A stretch of 64,000 bases of DNA from NCBI GenBank assembly GCA_963662175.1, contig OY759221.1:26771027-26835026 (forward strand), given 5' to 3'. The translations under genes were made by a program, and so were the position numbers. Source of the DNA: Aradus depressus. Taxonomy: Eukaryota; Arthropoda; Insecta; Hemiptera; Aradidae. The notes beneath the pieces were generated by a model. The model was not told the origin of the DNA and made no database searches. It was given only the letters and a program-made list of their open reading frames with translations. Positions 10,770 to 22,004 of the stretch are shown piece after piece (within the stretch, counting starts at the first letter, position 1; each line of letters starts with the position of its first letter).

Positions 10770-11110
10770 ACAACTTGATAGTTTCGTCATGTTTGAAATA
10801 GTATTCCAAGGATTTAACGAGATACAAATATTGGATAACATTGTCGCTGAGACTGAATTAGTCTGTCGTCTGTTCCTCACTATTTATATTTGCCGTCAGT
10901 CTGCAAAGTTTCAGTTTGTCTTGACTACTTATGACTCCCCTGAAACCAAGCTTTCTACCTCTGCAGACGAACTCTACTTTAGTCTCATTATGAAGCAAAT
11001 TTGTTCTCCCTTCACCTGTCCAATTAGTGTGAAGCCATCCAGAAAGCAGAGCTACTGAACCACAATTGTTTTAAACGGTCTCTCCACTTGGAAGTTATAT
11101 CGGTATCTTA
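10770..11110. other. unassigned stretch
   Basis: A plus ORF at 10789-11058 shows no family features. No repeat was recognised. Confidence 0.4.
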
Positions 11111-11115
11111 AAATC

Positions 11116-11166
11116 GGTTATTTAAATAGATAAAAAACCTGTATTACACTAAATAATACGTTTTAT
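11116..11166. repeat. direct repeat, left copy (flanks Tc1 element)
   Basis: ggttatttaaatagataaaa ... taaataatacgttttat. It reappears at 12099-12147 with few differences, on the other side of the Tc1/mariner insertion. Confidence 0.85.
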
Positions 11167-11191
11167 AGTAATGCGAGGGTTACAAAATATA

Positions 11192-12075
11192 TACAGTAGG
11201 CAAAAAAAGTATTTGCACACCATAAAAATTTGGGTTTATTTTTAACTACTAAGAGAGAATAACATGAAATTAATCTGTTTTATTCTATAATTGCTTAGAT
11301 TCAAAAATATAATAGCAGTTGTCTAAAAAAAAATTATTTAATAATTATATCAACACAATTAACAGAATTTCACACAAAAAAAGTATTTGCACGCTCATAT
11401 TATTATACATATTACTATTATTAGTTTGGTTCGGTAGAGGTAATTCGTTCGGTAGTTTGTTTCGTTGTTTACAACAAATAAGGATTAATACGCACTATGA
11501 TTCAGTTGAACTTTGTGTTTGAATTGATTAACATGCCGAAGAAAAACGAAATATCGCGTTCTGATCGTGAAAAAATCATTTTTTTGCGTGAGTTAGGCAA
11601 AAGTTACCGTGAAATCGGAAAAATCGGGTTTTCAACAGTTCGATATGATATATTGTTAAAAAAAAAAAGAATTGACTGGTAGTGTTGAAAACAAACCCCG
11701 GAAAGGACGACCATCCAAACTCACGCATCGACAAAAACGTGAAATAGTGCGAAATGCTCTTAAAAATCCAAAATCTAGCGCGCAAAAAATTGCTGATGAC
11801 TTGGCGACAACATGGCGGAATGCTGTTACGTCACAAACAGTAAGGAACGTTCTCCATAATGAGGGAATAAAAGGAAGGCGCCCTCAAAAGAAAGACATTG
11901 TAATTTTCAGGCTGTGCAAATACGTATTTTGGGTAACATTTTGTTAATTCTGTTACTGTTAAAGTTAAGTTAGTTATTATTAAATATTTAAGGACAAATT
12001 CTTGAATCTTCTTACATTTAGACATATTGTCGTTAAATAAAAAATTTCATGCTGTGCAAATACTTGCCTACTGTA
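11192..12075 (+). mobile_element. Tc1/mariner element, internally deleted
   Basis: Ends are inverted repeats (tacagtaggcaaaaaaagta at the left, acttgcctactgta at the right) flanked by TA on both sides, the Tc1/mariner target duplication. A second copy of the subterminal motif (aaaaaaagtatttgcac) lies at 11378-11394, with its inverse (gtgcaaatacgtatttt) near 11913. It is 884 bp long, against roughly 1.3-1.7 kb for an autonomous element. Confidence 0.92.
11534..11910 (+). pseudogene. Tc1-type transposase, N-terminal DNA-binding part only
   Basis: The first frame (MPKKNEISRSDREKIIFLRE) is a homeodomain-like helix-turn-helix. A shift in the A-run at 11658-11669 breaks it. The second frame continues with the GRPSKLTHRQKREIV hinge and second helix-turn-helix (SAQKIADDL, TSQTVRNVLHNEGIKGRRP). 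The DDE/D catalytic domain is absent, so the copy could only move in trans. Confidence 0.88.
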
Positions 12076-12098
12076 TATACTTATAGATATATAAAATA

Positions 12099-12147
12099 GG
12101 TTATTTAGATGGATAAAACCTGTATTATACTAAATAATACGTTTTAT
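12099..12147. repeat. direct repeat, right copy (flanks Tc1 element)
   Basis: Partner of 11116-11166. Removing the Tc1 element leaves the two copies close together, so the target was already a short duplication. Confidence 0.85.
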
Positions 12148-12149
12148 TG

Positions 12150-12870
12150 TTTTATGTAATAAGAATTACCAAGTCGATTAAATTGTTCGGATTTATCCGT
12201 TAAAATACCAGCATTCTACATGTATATATAAGAACTACTGTTTTGCCTATGAATAAACAAATCCTCTCAGTCTTATCGTCTATATTTACCACTTGTATTT
12301 TTTCAAATACTGATCAGTAATTCAAATCCAATAAGAAAACATTCCTTAGCAAAAATATTATCAAACCATTCACACATATCTATACTTGTATATTCACAAA
12401 TATAATTTATTTACAAAATACGGGGGTAATTTCATACTGTAGATTATATAGGTTAGGTGTATACATCATGAAAAAATCAATAATATATTAATTTTGTAAC
12501 TAATAGTTTAAAATTTAGAAAAACAGTTTTATTATGATTTGCCCTATCGTTTACCTTATACATTTCAATATAACACATTTCACAACAGTTGGTATTTTCC
12601 TTTTCTTTACTTCGGTCCATATTTATAATGTTATATCTTTCAAAATTAATTTTTTGTTTTTTAAGCTTGTTATATTTTAATTATAAGTTGTATTGATATA
12701 TAAACTTTTATATATATATAAAATATATTACATTTATGTGTGAACTAGTAAAGTCAACCCTTGCTATGAGATTTGTATCTCTATAGGCAATAAAGTTTAA
12801 TTTCATTTCGTTTCATATATGGGTTCATCCGTAAAAATGGGCCCTTCAAAGCGTTTGCCACCTGGGCTTT
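12150..12870. other. unassigned AT-rich stretch
   Basis: Very AT-rich, no open frame of note and no recognised repeat. Confidence 0.5.
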
Positions 12871-12874
12871 TTAC

Positions 12875-12890
12875 CCCAGATCCGCCACTG
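12875..12890. other. hAT-like terminal motif
   Basis: ccagatccgccactg is the inverse of CAGTGGCGGATC, a common insect hAT end. Family A sequence (ggctcaattcaaaa) begins right after it. No matching opposite end was found. Confidence 0.35.
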
Positions 12891-13080
12891 GGCTCAATTC
12901 AAAATCCCCAATAAATGCCGATGTAATGAATTTATCGACACAAAATTTAGTGTGAGGATTTAGAAGCCTCTATATGAGTCGACTGTGGAATATTAGCGCG
13001 GTCGAATGGTTTTGGAGAGGGAGCTAATTGATTAATGATTAAAGTTAATTGATTAATTCGTGATTCAATGACAATTCTTT
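12888..13080 (+). repeat. family A fragment
   Basis: Forward copy: aatgccgatgtaatgaattt, cacaaaatttagtgtgagga, then the attgattaattcg block. Confidence 0.75.
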
Positions 13081-13084
13081 TTTG

Positions 13085-13560
13085 TATATTATATTAAAAT
13101 GATACGGAACGAGTGCGTTGAACAGCAGGATAGTTCATTAACAACTGATTATCCTAGTTGAACATTTGTCCTTGGTGCAAGGGATGCCAGAAGTGGAGAG
13201 AGAGACACTGTCTGCTAATTGGCCAATGGAGCGAGGGGGGATCAGAGCTAACTGGAGTCCCTTCCCCAGATCAAATATTCCAGCCCAGTTGACATCTCTT
13301 TGAGATCACATTACAGATTCACCAACCTCAACCCATATCCATCCTCTCAACCCTTCTGTCAAGCTATACTCTTTTCAGTTCCTTTCTGTCACGGTTCATC
13401 GGATTTTCATCAATAAAGAATTCATGTGACTTGCAGGTTTTATTTACTGTTCCCTCCGTAGATGCTATGTATCACAAGAGAGCTGTGATACCGGAAGAGC
13501 CAATACACTATCAGAAAAGGTTCTGCACGCAATTTCGAGAATGTTCATTTTGAAAAATTC
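13085..13560. other. unassigned stretch
   Basis: Mixed-composition sequence without an open frame or family match. Confidence 0.4.
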
Positions 13561-13566
13561 CTAAAA

Positions 13567-13905
13567 CTTAGGTTTTATGACTCATGCCCGGGCTTTAACT
13601 ACGAGGTCATATCGCCTACTACCAGAGCGCTCTTTCGTCACTCTGGTGTACATGAGCCCGACTCTACTATGGGAGTCCAAATTTTGCCTACCCTAAATTT
13701 TTATTCACCTAGGGTAGGGGTCTTTAACGAGTACCTTACATCGTACAGGCTCGGGACCATCGCTTAACGTCCCATCCGAAGGACGGCGTACTTAGTTTAT
13801 TTTACCTCCCACATAAAATAAACTAAAGGCCTCGGTCGGGTTTGAACCCACGATCTTGAGCTCAGAAGACAAGCACGCATTACCACTGAGCTACCGGCGC
13901 CCTCT
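13567..13905 (-). mobile_element. tRNA-SINE, full length
   Basis: Complete reverse copy from ggttttatgactcatgcccg to gagctaccggcgccctct. On its own strand the head has the A box (tagctcagtgg) and a B box degraded to gggttcaaac. The middle carries the conserved ggacgttaagcgatggtccc block. Confidence 0.92.
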
Positions 13906-14755
13906 GTTGTAATTTTATGTTCTGTTAACTATGAATTCAATTCCAAATCGAGGGATTATTAATTTTCAATTTTTTCGCAATACTTACAATAATCGTTCAA
14001 TTACAATAAATCAAAATTAAAAAATCCATAATAATTTTGGAAATATTAAATTATTTTACGGTTCACTTATTACCTACTTAAAAATTGTTGATAGAATAGC
14101 TTATAACTTTGTGTGGCATCAGTAACGTAACACGACTATAGAGCTATAGAGCTAGAGTGGAGAAACTCACCTCCACAACTTCCAGGCTCTTACAAAAACC
14201 TATATAAACATCTCAGTTATTTGATCTATGGGAGTTAGGTGACTACAGTTGATCAGTTAGTGAGTTGAGATGTAAATGGTTGTAAACAGCACTCACTATT
14301 AACTGTGTTCAGAGATCAATATGTTATGAGTCAATGCAAAATAGTTGCTTTCTCTATTTACATGAACCAGTTCTTCTATTGACTTTGTGTAAATCAGTTT
14401 TCAAATTGTAAATTGTGTCGCGTCTTTGGGTTCGTCAAAACATTTTTGTTTGTTTACTTTTGTTAAGTACAAATGTATGTTTTCTCCTCAAATATTGATT
14501 TTGAACTGGCCGGGTCATTGAGCGTATACTTTCGGAATAGTAAATAAAGTACAATTCACTCACAGAATTTGGAACTCTGCAAAACATGAATACATAAACA
14601 GGTGTTTTTTTACTCTTCCAGCAGTACAAAGTACAGAGAAAGTTGTACAATTGGTCAACAATTCCATGTTGAATTTTAATTTTCACTCATTTTGATTTTT
14701 AATCATTTTGCATAATTTCGACCTTCTAAATCAAAAAAGAAAAAAGAAAAAAACA
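13906..14755. other. unassigned AT-rich stretch
   Basis: No repeat or gene recognised. The minus ORF at 14435-14686 has no family features. Confidence 0.45.
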
Positions 14756-14759
14756 TTCA

Positions 14760-15140
14760 GTGTCTGTTAGCTTGTCTTACATTTATTTTGTACATAATTT
14801 ATATATTATTATATTTATATTTATTATTTATATATTTATTTATTTTGTACATATTTTATATTTATTTTTGTATATATTTTATTATTTTCTACATATTCAT
14901 GTTCATGTCTTTCTTGCTTCTCATTATTTGTTTATCAACTATTTTGTATTACCTGTATACATGTATTCTTATAGTCAGCACTTCTACTTATTGTTTTTGT
15001 ACAGATTGTATTATTTTGTAGATTATTTTATTTTATCTTATTTTGTGTATATTGCCATTTATTATTTTTTATTTTATTTTATTTTTTTTTATATACTCCC
15101 TGTCATCAAATTTACTAATAGATATATTTTAACTGATTGT
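14760..15140. other. TATTTA-rich low-complexity tract
   Basis: Long run of TATTTAT/TTTTGTAC-type sequence. The 131-codon ORF here is almost all Y, F, I and L, a composition artefact. Confidence 0.7.
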
Positions 15141-15156
15141 AAATATACCAAATAAA

Positions 15157-15488
15157 GAGGGCGCCGGTAGCTCAGTGGTATGCGTGCTTGCCTTCTGAGC
15201 TCAAGAACGTGGGTTCGTAACCCGACCGAGGCCCTTAGTTTATTTTATCTGGGAGATAAAATAAAGTTAAGCACGCCGTCCTTCGGACGGGACGTTAAGC
15301 GATGGTCCCGAGCCTGTACGATGTCAGGTATTCGTTAAAGACCCCTCCCTAGGTGAGTAAAAAAATTTAGGACTCCCACAGTAGACTCGGGCTCATGTTC
15401 ACCAGAGTGACGAAAGAGCGCTCTGGTAGTAGGCGATATGACCTCTTAGTTAAGGCCCGGGCATGAGTCATATAACCTAACCTAACCT
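15157..15488 (+). mobile_element. tRNA-SINE, full length with target-site duplication
   Basis: Complete copy: head gagggcgccggtagctcagt (Pol III A box), B box gggttcgtaacccga, middle domain (ggacgttaagcgatggtccc), distal domain (agagcgctctggtagtaggc) and tail cataacctaacctaacct. Flanks are tataccaaataaa at 15144-15156 and 15488-15500, a 13-bp duplication sharing one base with the tail. This fixes both ends of the family at about 330 bp. Confidence 0.95.
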
Positions 15489-15504
15489 ATACCAAATAAA
15501 CAAG

Positions 15505-15535
<31 letters not shown>

Positions 15536-15683
15536 CTTTTATCGCCAATAATATAATCCTCCACTCTCTGTGTATACCTACTTACTTTCTCAAAACTGTA
15601 TTTTTATTCATATATTTATTATTGTCATCTTTGATTTATTTCATATATGCATATATATTTGAATTTTAATCAGCACATACTAT
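15367..15683 (+). repeat. segmental duplication, copy 1
   Basis: Distal SINE half plus about 185 bp of unique right flank (ggccttttatcgccaataat ... atttgaattttaa) recur at 32235-32546 with only a few substitutions and a different poly-A length (about 28 against 13). Confidence 0.9.
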
Positions 15684-15699
15684 TTCAAAATGAGTAGCT

Positions 15700-16135
15700 T
15701 GTCTGTCAACATGATAACTCCCTATAGAATGTGACACGAAATTCTAAGTATATCCAGAACCCCATAAGGACGAGGATTATGGGGGATAACTATCGTAACT
15801 AACGTATCAAATTGGAAATTTTATATTAAAATTCAAAACCCATAAGGACAGTCCTATTAATTTTCCAAGAAATCGGCCGAAGGGAAAGGGATGATTAGAA
15901 GAGGGGATACTTAAAACCCCTAATAACTGCCGATGTAACGACACAAAATTTATGTATGAGGAATGTCGATTGGTTTTGTAGGGAGGGCGAAAACATTTAA
16001 TTGATTCACTGACCCTGCGATCAGGGTGAAACTGAAAACTGAAATTCCGTTCAAAACTTAACATCGAATTTCTGTTTGATTAATTAATTAAATAACTTCC
16101 TCTATACTTTTTGTATCTGGGAAAGTAAAATAAAA
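15700..16135 (+). repeat. family A copy, nearly complete
   Basis: Forward body from gtctgtcaacatgataactc to the terminal arm ataacttcctctatactttt and ggaaagtaaaa. Confidence 0.8.
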
Positions 16136-16139
16136 ATCC

Positions 16140-16655
16140 TTATTAGCAACAATTTCCAATGGGAAAAATAGACACGGTTAATAGTTTTTGCGTCTCTAGT
16201 CGCGGGGTTGTAGACTTGTCTTCTAAAGAGGGGGGATCTGACAAAATATTAGTTATTATTCGTGACGACGCGGAGTGAGGTTTTGAAACTTACTCAATCA
16301 CTCATGCCACTCACTCATCGAAGTAACTTGCGGCAAAAAAAAAAAAAAGAATGAATCAGAACTGAAGGTATGAATTGCAAAGTGAAAAGAGGAAGCGGTC
16401 ATTGAGATGACTCACACCTGCCTAGAGTAGTTAATATTCCGAGTAACATGCCTCACTCAAGGCTACTGTGGAGCTCTCTATAAACATTCCCTATGTGTAT
16501 GTCACATTGTCTTGTTCATTATGTCTATGTGCAAATGGCCAGGCACTAAGTAATCGAATTGCTGGGAGATCTTTGCTCTCCCAATTCGCTTTTCAATAGG
16601 GTTGTCGGTGACTTTGTCTAACCAGCAATTCGTCAAACGGTGAAGAAGTTCTTTT
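16140..16655. other. unassigned stretch
   Basis: No gene or recognised repeat. It includes an A13 run near 16337. Confidence 0.4.
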
Positions 16656-16659
16656 ACGT

Positions 16660-16950
16660 GTGCACTTAGAGCGTTCTAACTGAAAAACCATTGTAGCTAT
16701 GAACTTGAAATTTGGAATCAAGATGTAACATGTGCTAACTTAGATTTCATTAGATTTTGGCCGAAATCGGACGAAAATTGAGACCTTTTTACTTTAGGGC
16801 TTACATATATTTGACAACATACGACTTAGAGAACATTTTTGGTAAGAACCACGAATTAGGGATTTAAAATCTAATCAAAAATCTTTTCAAATGAAAGTTA
16901 TAAAGAAAAATAAAAGGTACATTTTATAAGAAATGCAATTTTTGCAGATT
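16660..16950 (+). repeat. family C dispersed repeat
   Basis: Shares gtgctaacttagatttcatt, agattttggccgaaatcgga and cgaaaattgaga blocks with 29.9-30.4 kb. Non-coding. Confidence 0.5.
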
Positions 16951-16954
16951 GTCC

Positions 16955-17165
16955 GGTTTGCTTCACTGTTGGGAAGCTTATTTCTTTCCGGTAGACATAG
17001 GATATCCATTTTGACACTTTATCAAAAGGGAGTTGAGCAGTGATGGTAAAAGTGAAGCAAGTCGGTGGAAAAACGGCCGTTCGGGCGCCATTTACTACCT
17101 AAACCTTTGAAAATATATCAAAATGATAAATGGATGGAACCTTGAACGTCTCCAAACACAAATAA
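16955..17165 (+). repeat. family B dispersed repeat
   Basis: Contains aagcttatttctttccggta, gacataggat and gagcagtgatgg. Copies are at 18485-18890 and 20575-20790 (plus) and 23255-23545 (minus). Non-coding. Confidence 0.75.
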
Positions 17166-17169
17166 CAAA

Positions 17170-17835
17170 ACTTTGAGAGGTCAGACATCAGACTACTGTG
17201 CAATAATCACTTCTCACTACATCCGCCATCTTCACAATAACATCCACGGAAAAGAAATAGCACTATGGAGTTATGAATAGAATAACATTTTTTTTATAAC
17301 AAAAGAACTGTCAAGATTACGAAATCTTGTCAAAGCCATCCTTAAGGAGGGCAACCTCACAGCTTTGTTAGCTATTTTTTGAAGATTTTTTCATATATTT
17401 TTACGACTTCAGCTGCCCTTCCTCCATCCTCATGTAAATAATTCATATTTACGACTAAAAAAATTAAGTAGTCAGTGAATGACCAGCAATGTACTTCCCC
17501 AGCTTGAATTATAATCAACTGAGTTTCCACTCTCCCTCTATACCTTACACCTAGGCCTTAGCTTTCAAGTTAAGCCAGAAGATGGTGTGGTGATGGACCT
17601 ACATATATTTATTCTCCCATTCAGTTATTCCATGATCTATTTAGTTAATTTTTTAGTATTATATAATTAGAGATATATATGTACACGGTGATGATTATAA
17701 ATAGAATAAACTATTGTTTTTTTTTCAATATACGAAATTAATTAATGTAAACATTCCAGATAACAATAAATATCAAACAAATTATTATTCATTATATGAA
17801 TATTATTTCGGGGTTCATAATTGGTTTAAATAATT
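17170..17835. other. unassigned stretch with a family A scrap
   Basis: No gene. A reverse family A head fragment (ccagcaatgtacttccccag) lies at 17480-17545. Confidence 0.45.
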
Positions 17836-17839
17836 CCAG

Positions 17840-18053
17840 GTAACCTTGTTGAACTTTATTATAACTCCGCAAGGTTTGCAAGATCAGCTGCTGGGGACTT
17901 TGGTAGCCCAGGAAAAACCGAATCTGGAGAAGAAGAACTAGTTGATTTTCGAAAGTGCCAACAACAAGAGACAACTGAAAGAGATCGATCCTCTCATCAG
18001 AGGGCAACATCTTAGAGGACGAAACAGCTATACAGGTCTTATCATCCTCAAAG
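17840..18053 (+). pseudogene. orphan dynein heavy chain exon, disabled
   Basis: After an acceptor-like aattccag, the frame reads VTLLNFIITPQGLQDQLLGT then LVAQEKPNLEKKN. This is the highly conserved stretch of axonemal-type dynein heavy chains in the AAA5 (ATP-binding dynein motor) region. Codon 34 is TAG (17939-17941) where the family has Q or E. ANNKRQLKEI follows, then a short deletion shifts the frame, and EGNILEDETAIQVLSSSK resumes up to a donor (aag|gtatgg at 18054). Both splice-site positions survive, so it came from genomic DNA, not a processed mRNA. No neighbouring dynein exons were seen. Confidence 0.8.
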
Positions 18054-18114
18054 GTATGGTACATCGTGTGGAATATTAGATGTTTATCCTAATTATTTAT
18101 AATTTATATATTAT

Positions 18115-18185
18115 TTTATATGATACATAAAATTTCGAGTAGTTATATTCATTACATTGGGAGTTATTGTGAACAAACACTCACA
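18115..18185 (-). repeat. family A scrap
   Basis: Reverse fragment: ttatattcattacattggga followed by gttattgtgaacaaacactc. Confidence 0.5.
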
Positions 18186-18279
18186 GATATGACTTTATGG
18201 TCACATTTTCGAATTCAGAGTATCGAAAAATATTAAATTCAAATATATTAATATATTGAATGTTTCACTGTTTCAATCT

Positions 18280-18345
18280 TCCATCATATATATATATCTA
18301 TACTATATATAATATATATATATATATTATATATCCCAAGAGAGA
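18280..18345. repeat. AT dinucleotide-rich tract
   Basis: tatatatatctatactatat-type simple repeat followed by gagagagag. Confidence 0.7.
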
Positions 18346-18484
18346 GAGTTTCTTTGTGTGTTTGAGATAATCTCGGCCACTACTGGTTGATTTACGAGTA
18401 CATAGAGACTGAAGATAGAATTATCATTCTATCTATATATTGTGACGATATATTCATCAATTATTTAACAGATTTAGATAATTA

Positions 18485-18890
18485 TTTCACCGTTGGTAAG
18501 CTTATTTCTTTCCGGTAGACATAGGATGTAAATCTTCACGATTTATCAAAGGGGAACCGAGCAGTGATGGGAAAAGTGAAGTAAGTCGGAGGAAAAACTA
18601 TCCAGGCAAATTTATTGCATATGCTGTCTAAATCTTTCAAAATATATCAAAATTATGCATGGAAGAATTAGTGGAAATTAAAGTCTTACAAAAAAATATG
18701 CGACAGCATATACATATCTATAACAGACAGCCTTCGATAAAAGTTTTTGTCTCTATATATAAATCTGTAATTTTGTCCGAGTTCGTACTTATATATAAAA
18801 TAGTTGATTTTATAAGTCGCGGTCTTATGTCTATTAAATTGACATTATCTTTATCATCTGATGATGACAGAAAACTACTGTAGAACAATC
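18485..18890 (+). repeat. family B dispersed repeat
   Basis: Same block order as 16955-17165 and extends further right (gcgacagcatatacatatct, cagacagccttcgataaaag). Non-coding. Confidence 0.75.
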
Positions 18891-19059
18891 TCAGAGCTCT
18901 AGACTTGCTTTAATCATAAATAGTCATCAAATCATCCAACAATGGGTGATTAGTTTAACTGCTGGTTATCTTACTTTAACTATGGAACACTTTCCTCTGA
19001 TTAAATGCAACGAACCGACATTAAACTCTTTAATCACAGGGCCTTAACCTGGAAAATAG

Positions 19060-19440
19060 AGACGTCTTTGGAGGCGGAACAGGTCTTGCAGGCCTAATGT
19101 GAAAACCTTAAAAATTGTTTACAATTCATTACTTTATCCTATAATTTCTTGTGATATGGGGAAGACTTCTGGCAACTTACTACAACAAAATTCACAGTGC
19201 CCATAAATGTCTCTTAAAGAGTTTGTTTAACAAACCCTTAACTTTCCCTTCTGTTCAGTTATACAATGAATTAAATTTATTGACACCCAGAAAGATATAT
19301 ATTTACAAAACCCTCCTATTTAACCACAAGAGACCCTACTTGTTTAATAAAAACAAAAATATAGCCGAAATAACTTTGCGAAATAAACTAACATTTCAAT
19401 TACCCCATCTGACATAAAAAATAACGCAAACTTAATGTTT
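19060..19440 (+). pseudogene. LINE reverse transcriptase C-terminal remnant (CR1/jockey-like group)
   Basis: One frame gives LKIVYNSLLYPIISCDMG, another MIWGRLLATYYNKIHSAHKC and then LNELNL-type residues (LYNELNLLTPRKIYIYKTLL). This is the post-RT segment of non-LTR elements (vYnsLiyPhi.YgI..WG....k....Qkk.lr.i). The poly-A-like 3' end lies near 19830-19850. 5'-truncated and frameshifted. Confidence 0.6.
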
Positions 19441-19444
19441 ACTA

Positions 19445-20035
19445 CCTAGGCCTTCGAGCTTACAATTAACACCTCTTGCAATCAAAAATTGTAGTATTCA
19501 AAACTTTAAAGTGAACTTAAAATACTCGATGAATAAAATAAATGATGAAGAATTTTTAAAACTAATATACTTAACATAAGTAGGTAATGTCTAACTCCAT
19601 AAGCGATCATTTCATGTCAAAACTTAAGTTAGCCATCTTTTCATCTTTATATATTTCTTTTAAATTGTTTTCCCTCACTCAGGCCTAGGCCTTGTGGGCT
19701 TTTTCCTCAAGTTTTACTATGTTATTTTGTTTGTAAACTTTATATAGTATATTATATCAATAATTGTAATAATTACATTGTCTATTTAATGTTGTCTCAC
19801 TGTACATATAATATTGTATAGTTTGGAAAAATAAAAAATAAAATAATCCATGTGGATGATGATGATTAGGAAAACAATTAGAAGAAATTGACTAAAATAT
19901 ACCATGAGAGCAAAATCGGAAATTATAGGGATTTTGTTTTCAGATATATGCGATTCCGAGGTCATTTCCATTTATATAAGTCAAAACTAGATTATTTTAA
20001 CTTAAAAAAAAAAATGTTTTTATTTTATTAATTTA
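19445..20035. other. LINE 3' untranslated part and unassigned sequence
   Basis: Follows the LINE remnant. Includes ggcctaggccttgtgggctt and an A-rich end at 19829-19850. The remainder is unassigned. Confidence 0.35.
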
Positions 20036-20040
20036 TTAAA

Positions 20041-20300
20041 AGATCGCGGGTTCGAAATCAGGCCGAAACCCTTAAGTTTTTATGTGGGAGGTGAAAAAAC
20101 CTGGAGAACGCCGTTCTTCGGATGTGACGTTAAGTGATAGTCCCGAGCCTGTACGATGTTCACCGATCCTAGGTGAATAAAAATTTAGGATAGGCAAAAT
20201 TTAGGATTCCCAAATTCGAGTCGGGCTCATGTCCACCAGAGTGACGAAAGAGAGCTCTGGTAGTAGGCGATATGACCTTGTAGTTACGGGCATGAGTCAT
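20041..20300 (+). mobile_element. tRNA-SINE, 5' end missing
   Basis: Starts within the head (gatcgcgggttcgaaatcag, B box) and runs to gggcatgagtcataattact. Confidence 0.85.
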
Positions 20301-20574
20301 AATTACTAACTTTTATTTGAAATCTATTCTTACTCTAAGAAATTTTCGGGGTTTGCTTAAGGCGGGATAGAAGCACGGGCGTGCCCTGACAGGTATCTCC
20401 GTACAACAGAAAGCTAGATCATTAGTGTAAGGGGCCTCCCTGAATGAGATCGATCAGTTGTTGAGGTGGCTGACTCAGGTACCAACCGCCCTGACTCATA
20501 TACTTCCACCCTCCCTCCACTTCCTGGTTTTATACCAATTAAAATAATATTAATATGTATATCTATATACTAAT

Positions 20575-20790
20575 ATATAAAGAGATTATTGTATACGCTG
20601 CCTAAACCGTTTAAGATAATATATAATATATTATATTAAAATCATGTATAGAGGAATTGTTGCTAATAAAAAGTTCTATAAATAAAACGCGACAACATAA
20701 CCTATCTATCGCAGATAGCCTTCAATAAGTTTTTAACTCTATAAATCTGAAGTTTTGTCAGTCCGTTCTTAACAAGTTTGTACAAAAGCT
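20575..20790 (+). repeat. family B dispersed repeat
   Basis: Shares tgcctaaaccgtttaagata and gatagccttcaataagtttt with the copy at 18.5 kb. Non-coding. Confidence 0.65.
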
Positions 20791-20794
20791 ATTG

Positions 20795-22000
20795 ATCCAA
20801 TTTTGATGAAATTCCATATCGTGGGCTAACAAGCTAAAGGCACTAAGTCTGAAAAGATGGTTTTAAGTTATGGACAATTTTAATATTCAAACCCCTTGCA
20901 ACAAATTATTTTGGTGTGACCAATTTTACTTTAGGTGAAAAAGTATATGCTTGGGAATAATTTTTTAAATGTTTTACTCAATCAAAATAGATTTTATTAA
21001 AAAAAAAAAAAATGATAAAAACGATACTGATGGTACAAGTTTGGCTAGCAGAGAGCATCGAAGCATACTTTGCTTTGAAAGCCCTGTACAACCTATGAAT
21101 GTTGAGGTCAGGACTTAGGTAGAGCCTCGAATAGTGGCTCTATTCTGCGGGGAAACATGATATATGTGATTTGATGAGATTCATAGAAGCGGCCGAGTAC
21201 TTAAACTTATTGCAATTGCTATCTGAGGCATCTAGCGGCCATTATAGGAAATAATATAAGGGGGATTCGGCTTGCTCTCTTTCCCAGGCTATTGGCCTTG
21301 CTGTTTACTATTTTATCCAAGAAAAAACGGTAAAATTAATTTTTTGGCACTTACTCCCCTTCCCATGTGAACGCCTCAATTATAAAAATAAAATAAATAA
21401 ATAGAGAATAGCAAATAAATGTCAATAAAAAATATAATTTCTAATATTGTCAAAGACTTCTTCTTTACTTGTGAGTCTCCCTGTGACTAAATAATAGGAA
21501 GAGATGAGGCTGGTGGTCGATAACACGAACTGCAGCATTCCTGCCAAGCTTCCCGCACTGAGTCTTAATGTTGATTCGATACAAGTAAAGTATCGATAAT
21601 TTTATCCAATAACAGATACATTTGACATCGATATCAAGTAGTTATAGATAACAATTTACTCGAATCGATTAAAAATACTCGTTTCTGATTTTTTTCACAT
21701 ACTTACGATTAGGATAATAACTAATACCAAATAGGTCAATTTCGGCTTAAGATAAAAAGGGGTGTTAAGTGATGTTGGCAACTCTTGCCTATTTGGCAGT
21801 AACCTACGATTTTTATTGTATTGTTTGTTTAATATTAATAAATATTTGAACGCTCACTTTCTAAAAATAATTCATTGTATAAAATGTACTTTTGGAGAAG
21901 GACTATATATTATTTTATTATTGAGAAAATTTGTGTTGTATTATTTGTTAATTATTAATGAATAAGATATATTCCTAGGTTTTTTTTTTGGTTCTGTTCG
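20795..22000. other. unassigned stretch
   Basis: No gene recognised. Features are an A-run at 20999-21012, a cluster of ATCGAT-type sites at 21590-21670 like that at 10.1 kb, and the ORF 21762-21965 of AT-rich composition. Confidence 0.4.
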
Positions 22001-22004
22001 TGGA

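Noticed and set aside
14760..15155. 131-codon membrane-like ORF
   Set aside because: Translation of TATTTA/TTTTGT low-complexity DNA; the apparent hydrophobic protein follows from base composition.
15157..15230. A functional tRNA gene
   Set aside because: A and B boxes are present but the sequence is the head of a 330-bp SINE repeated more than 20 times, without a proper acceptor stem partner.
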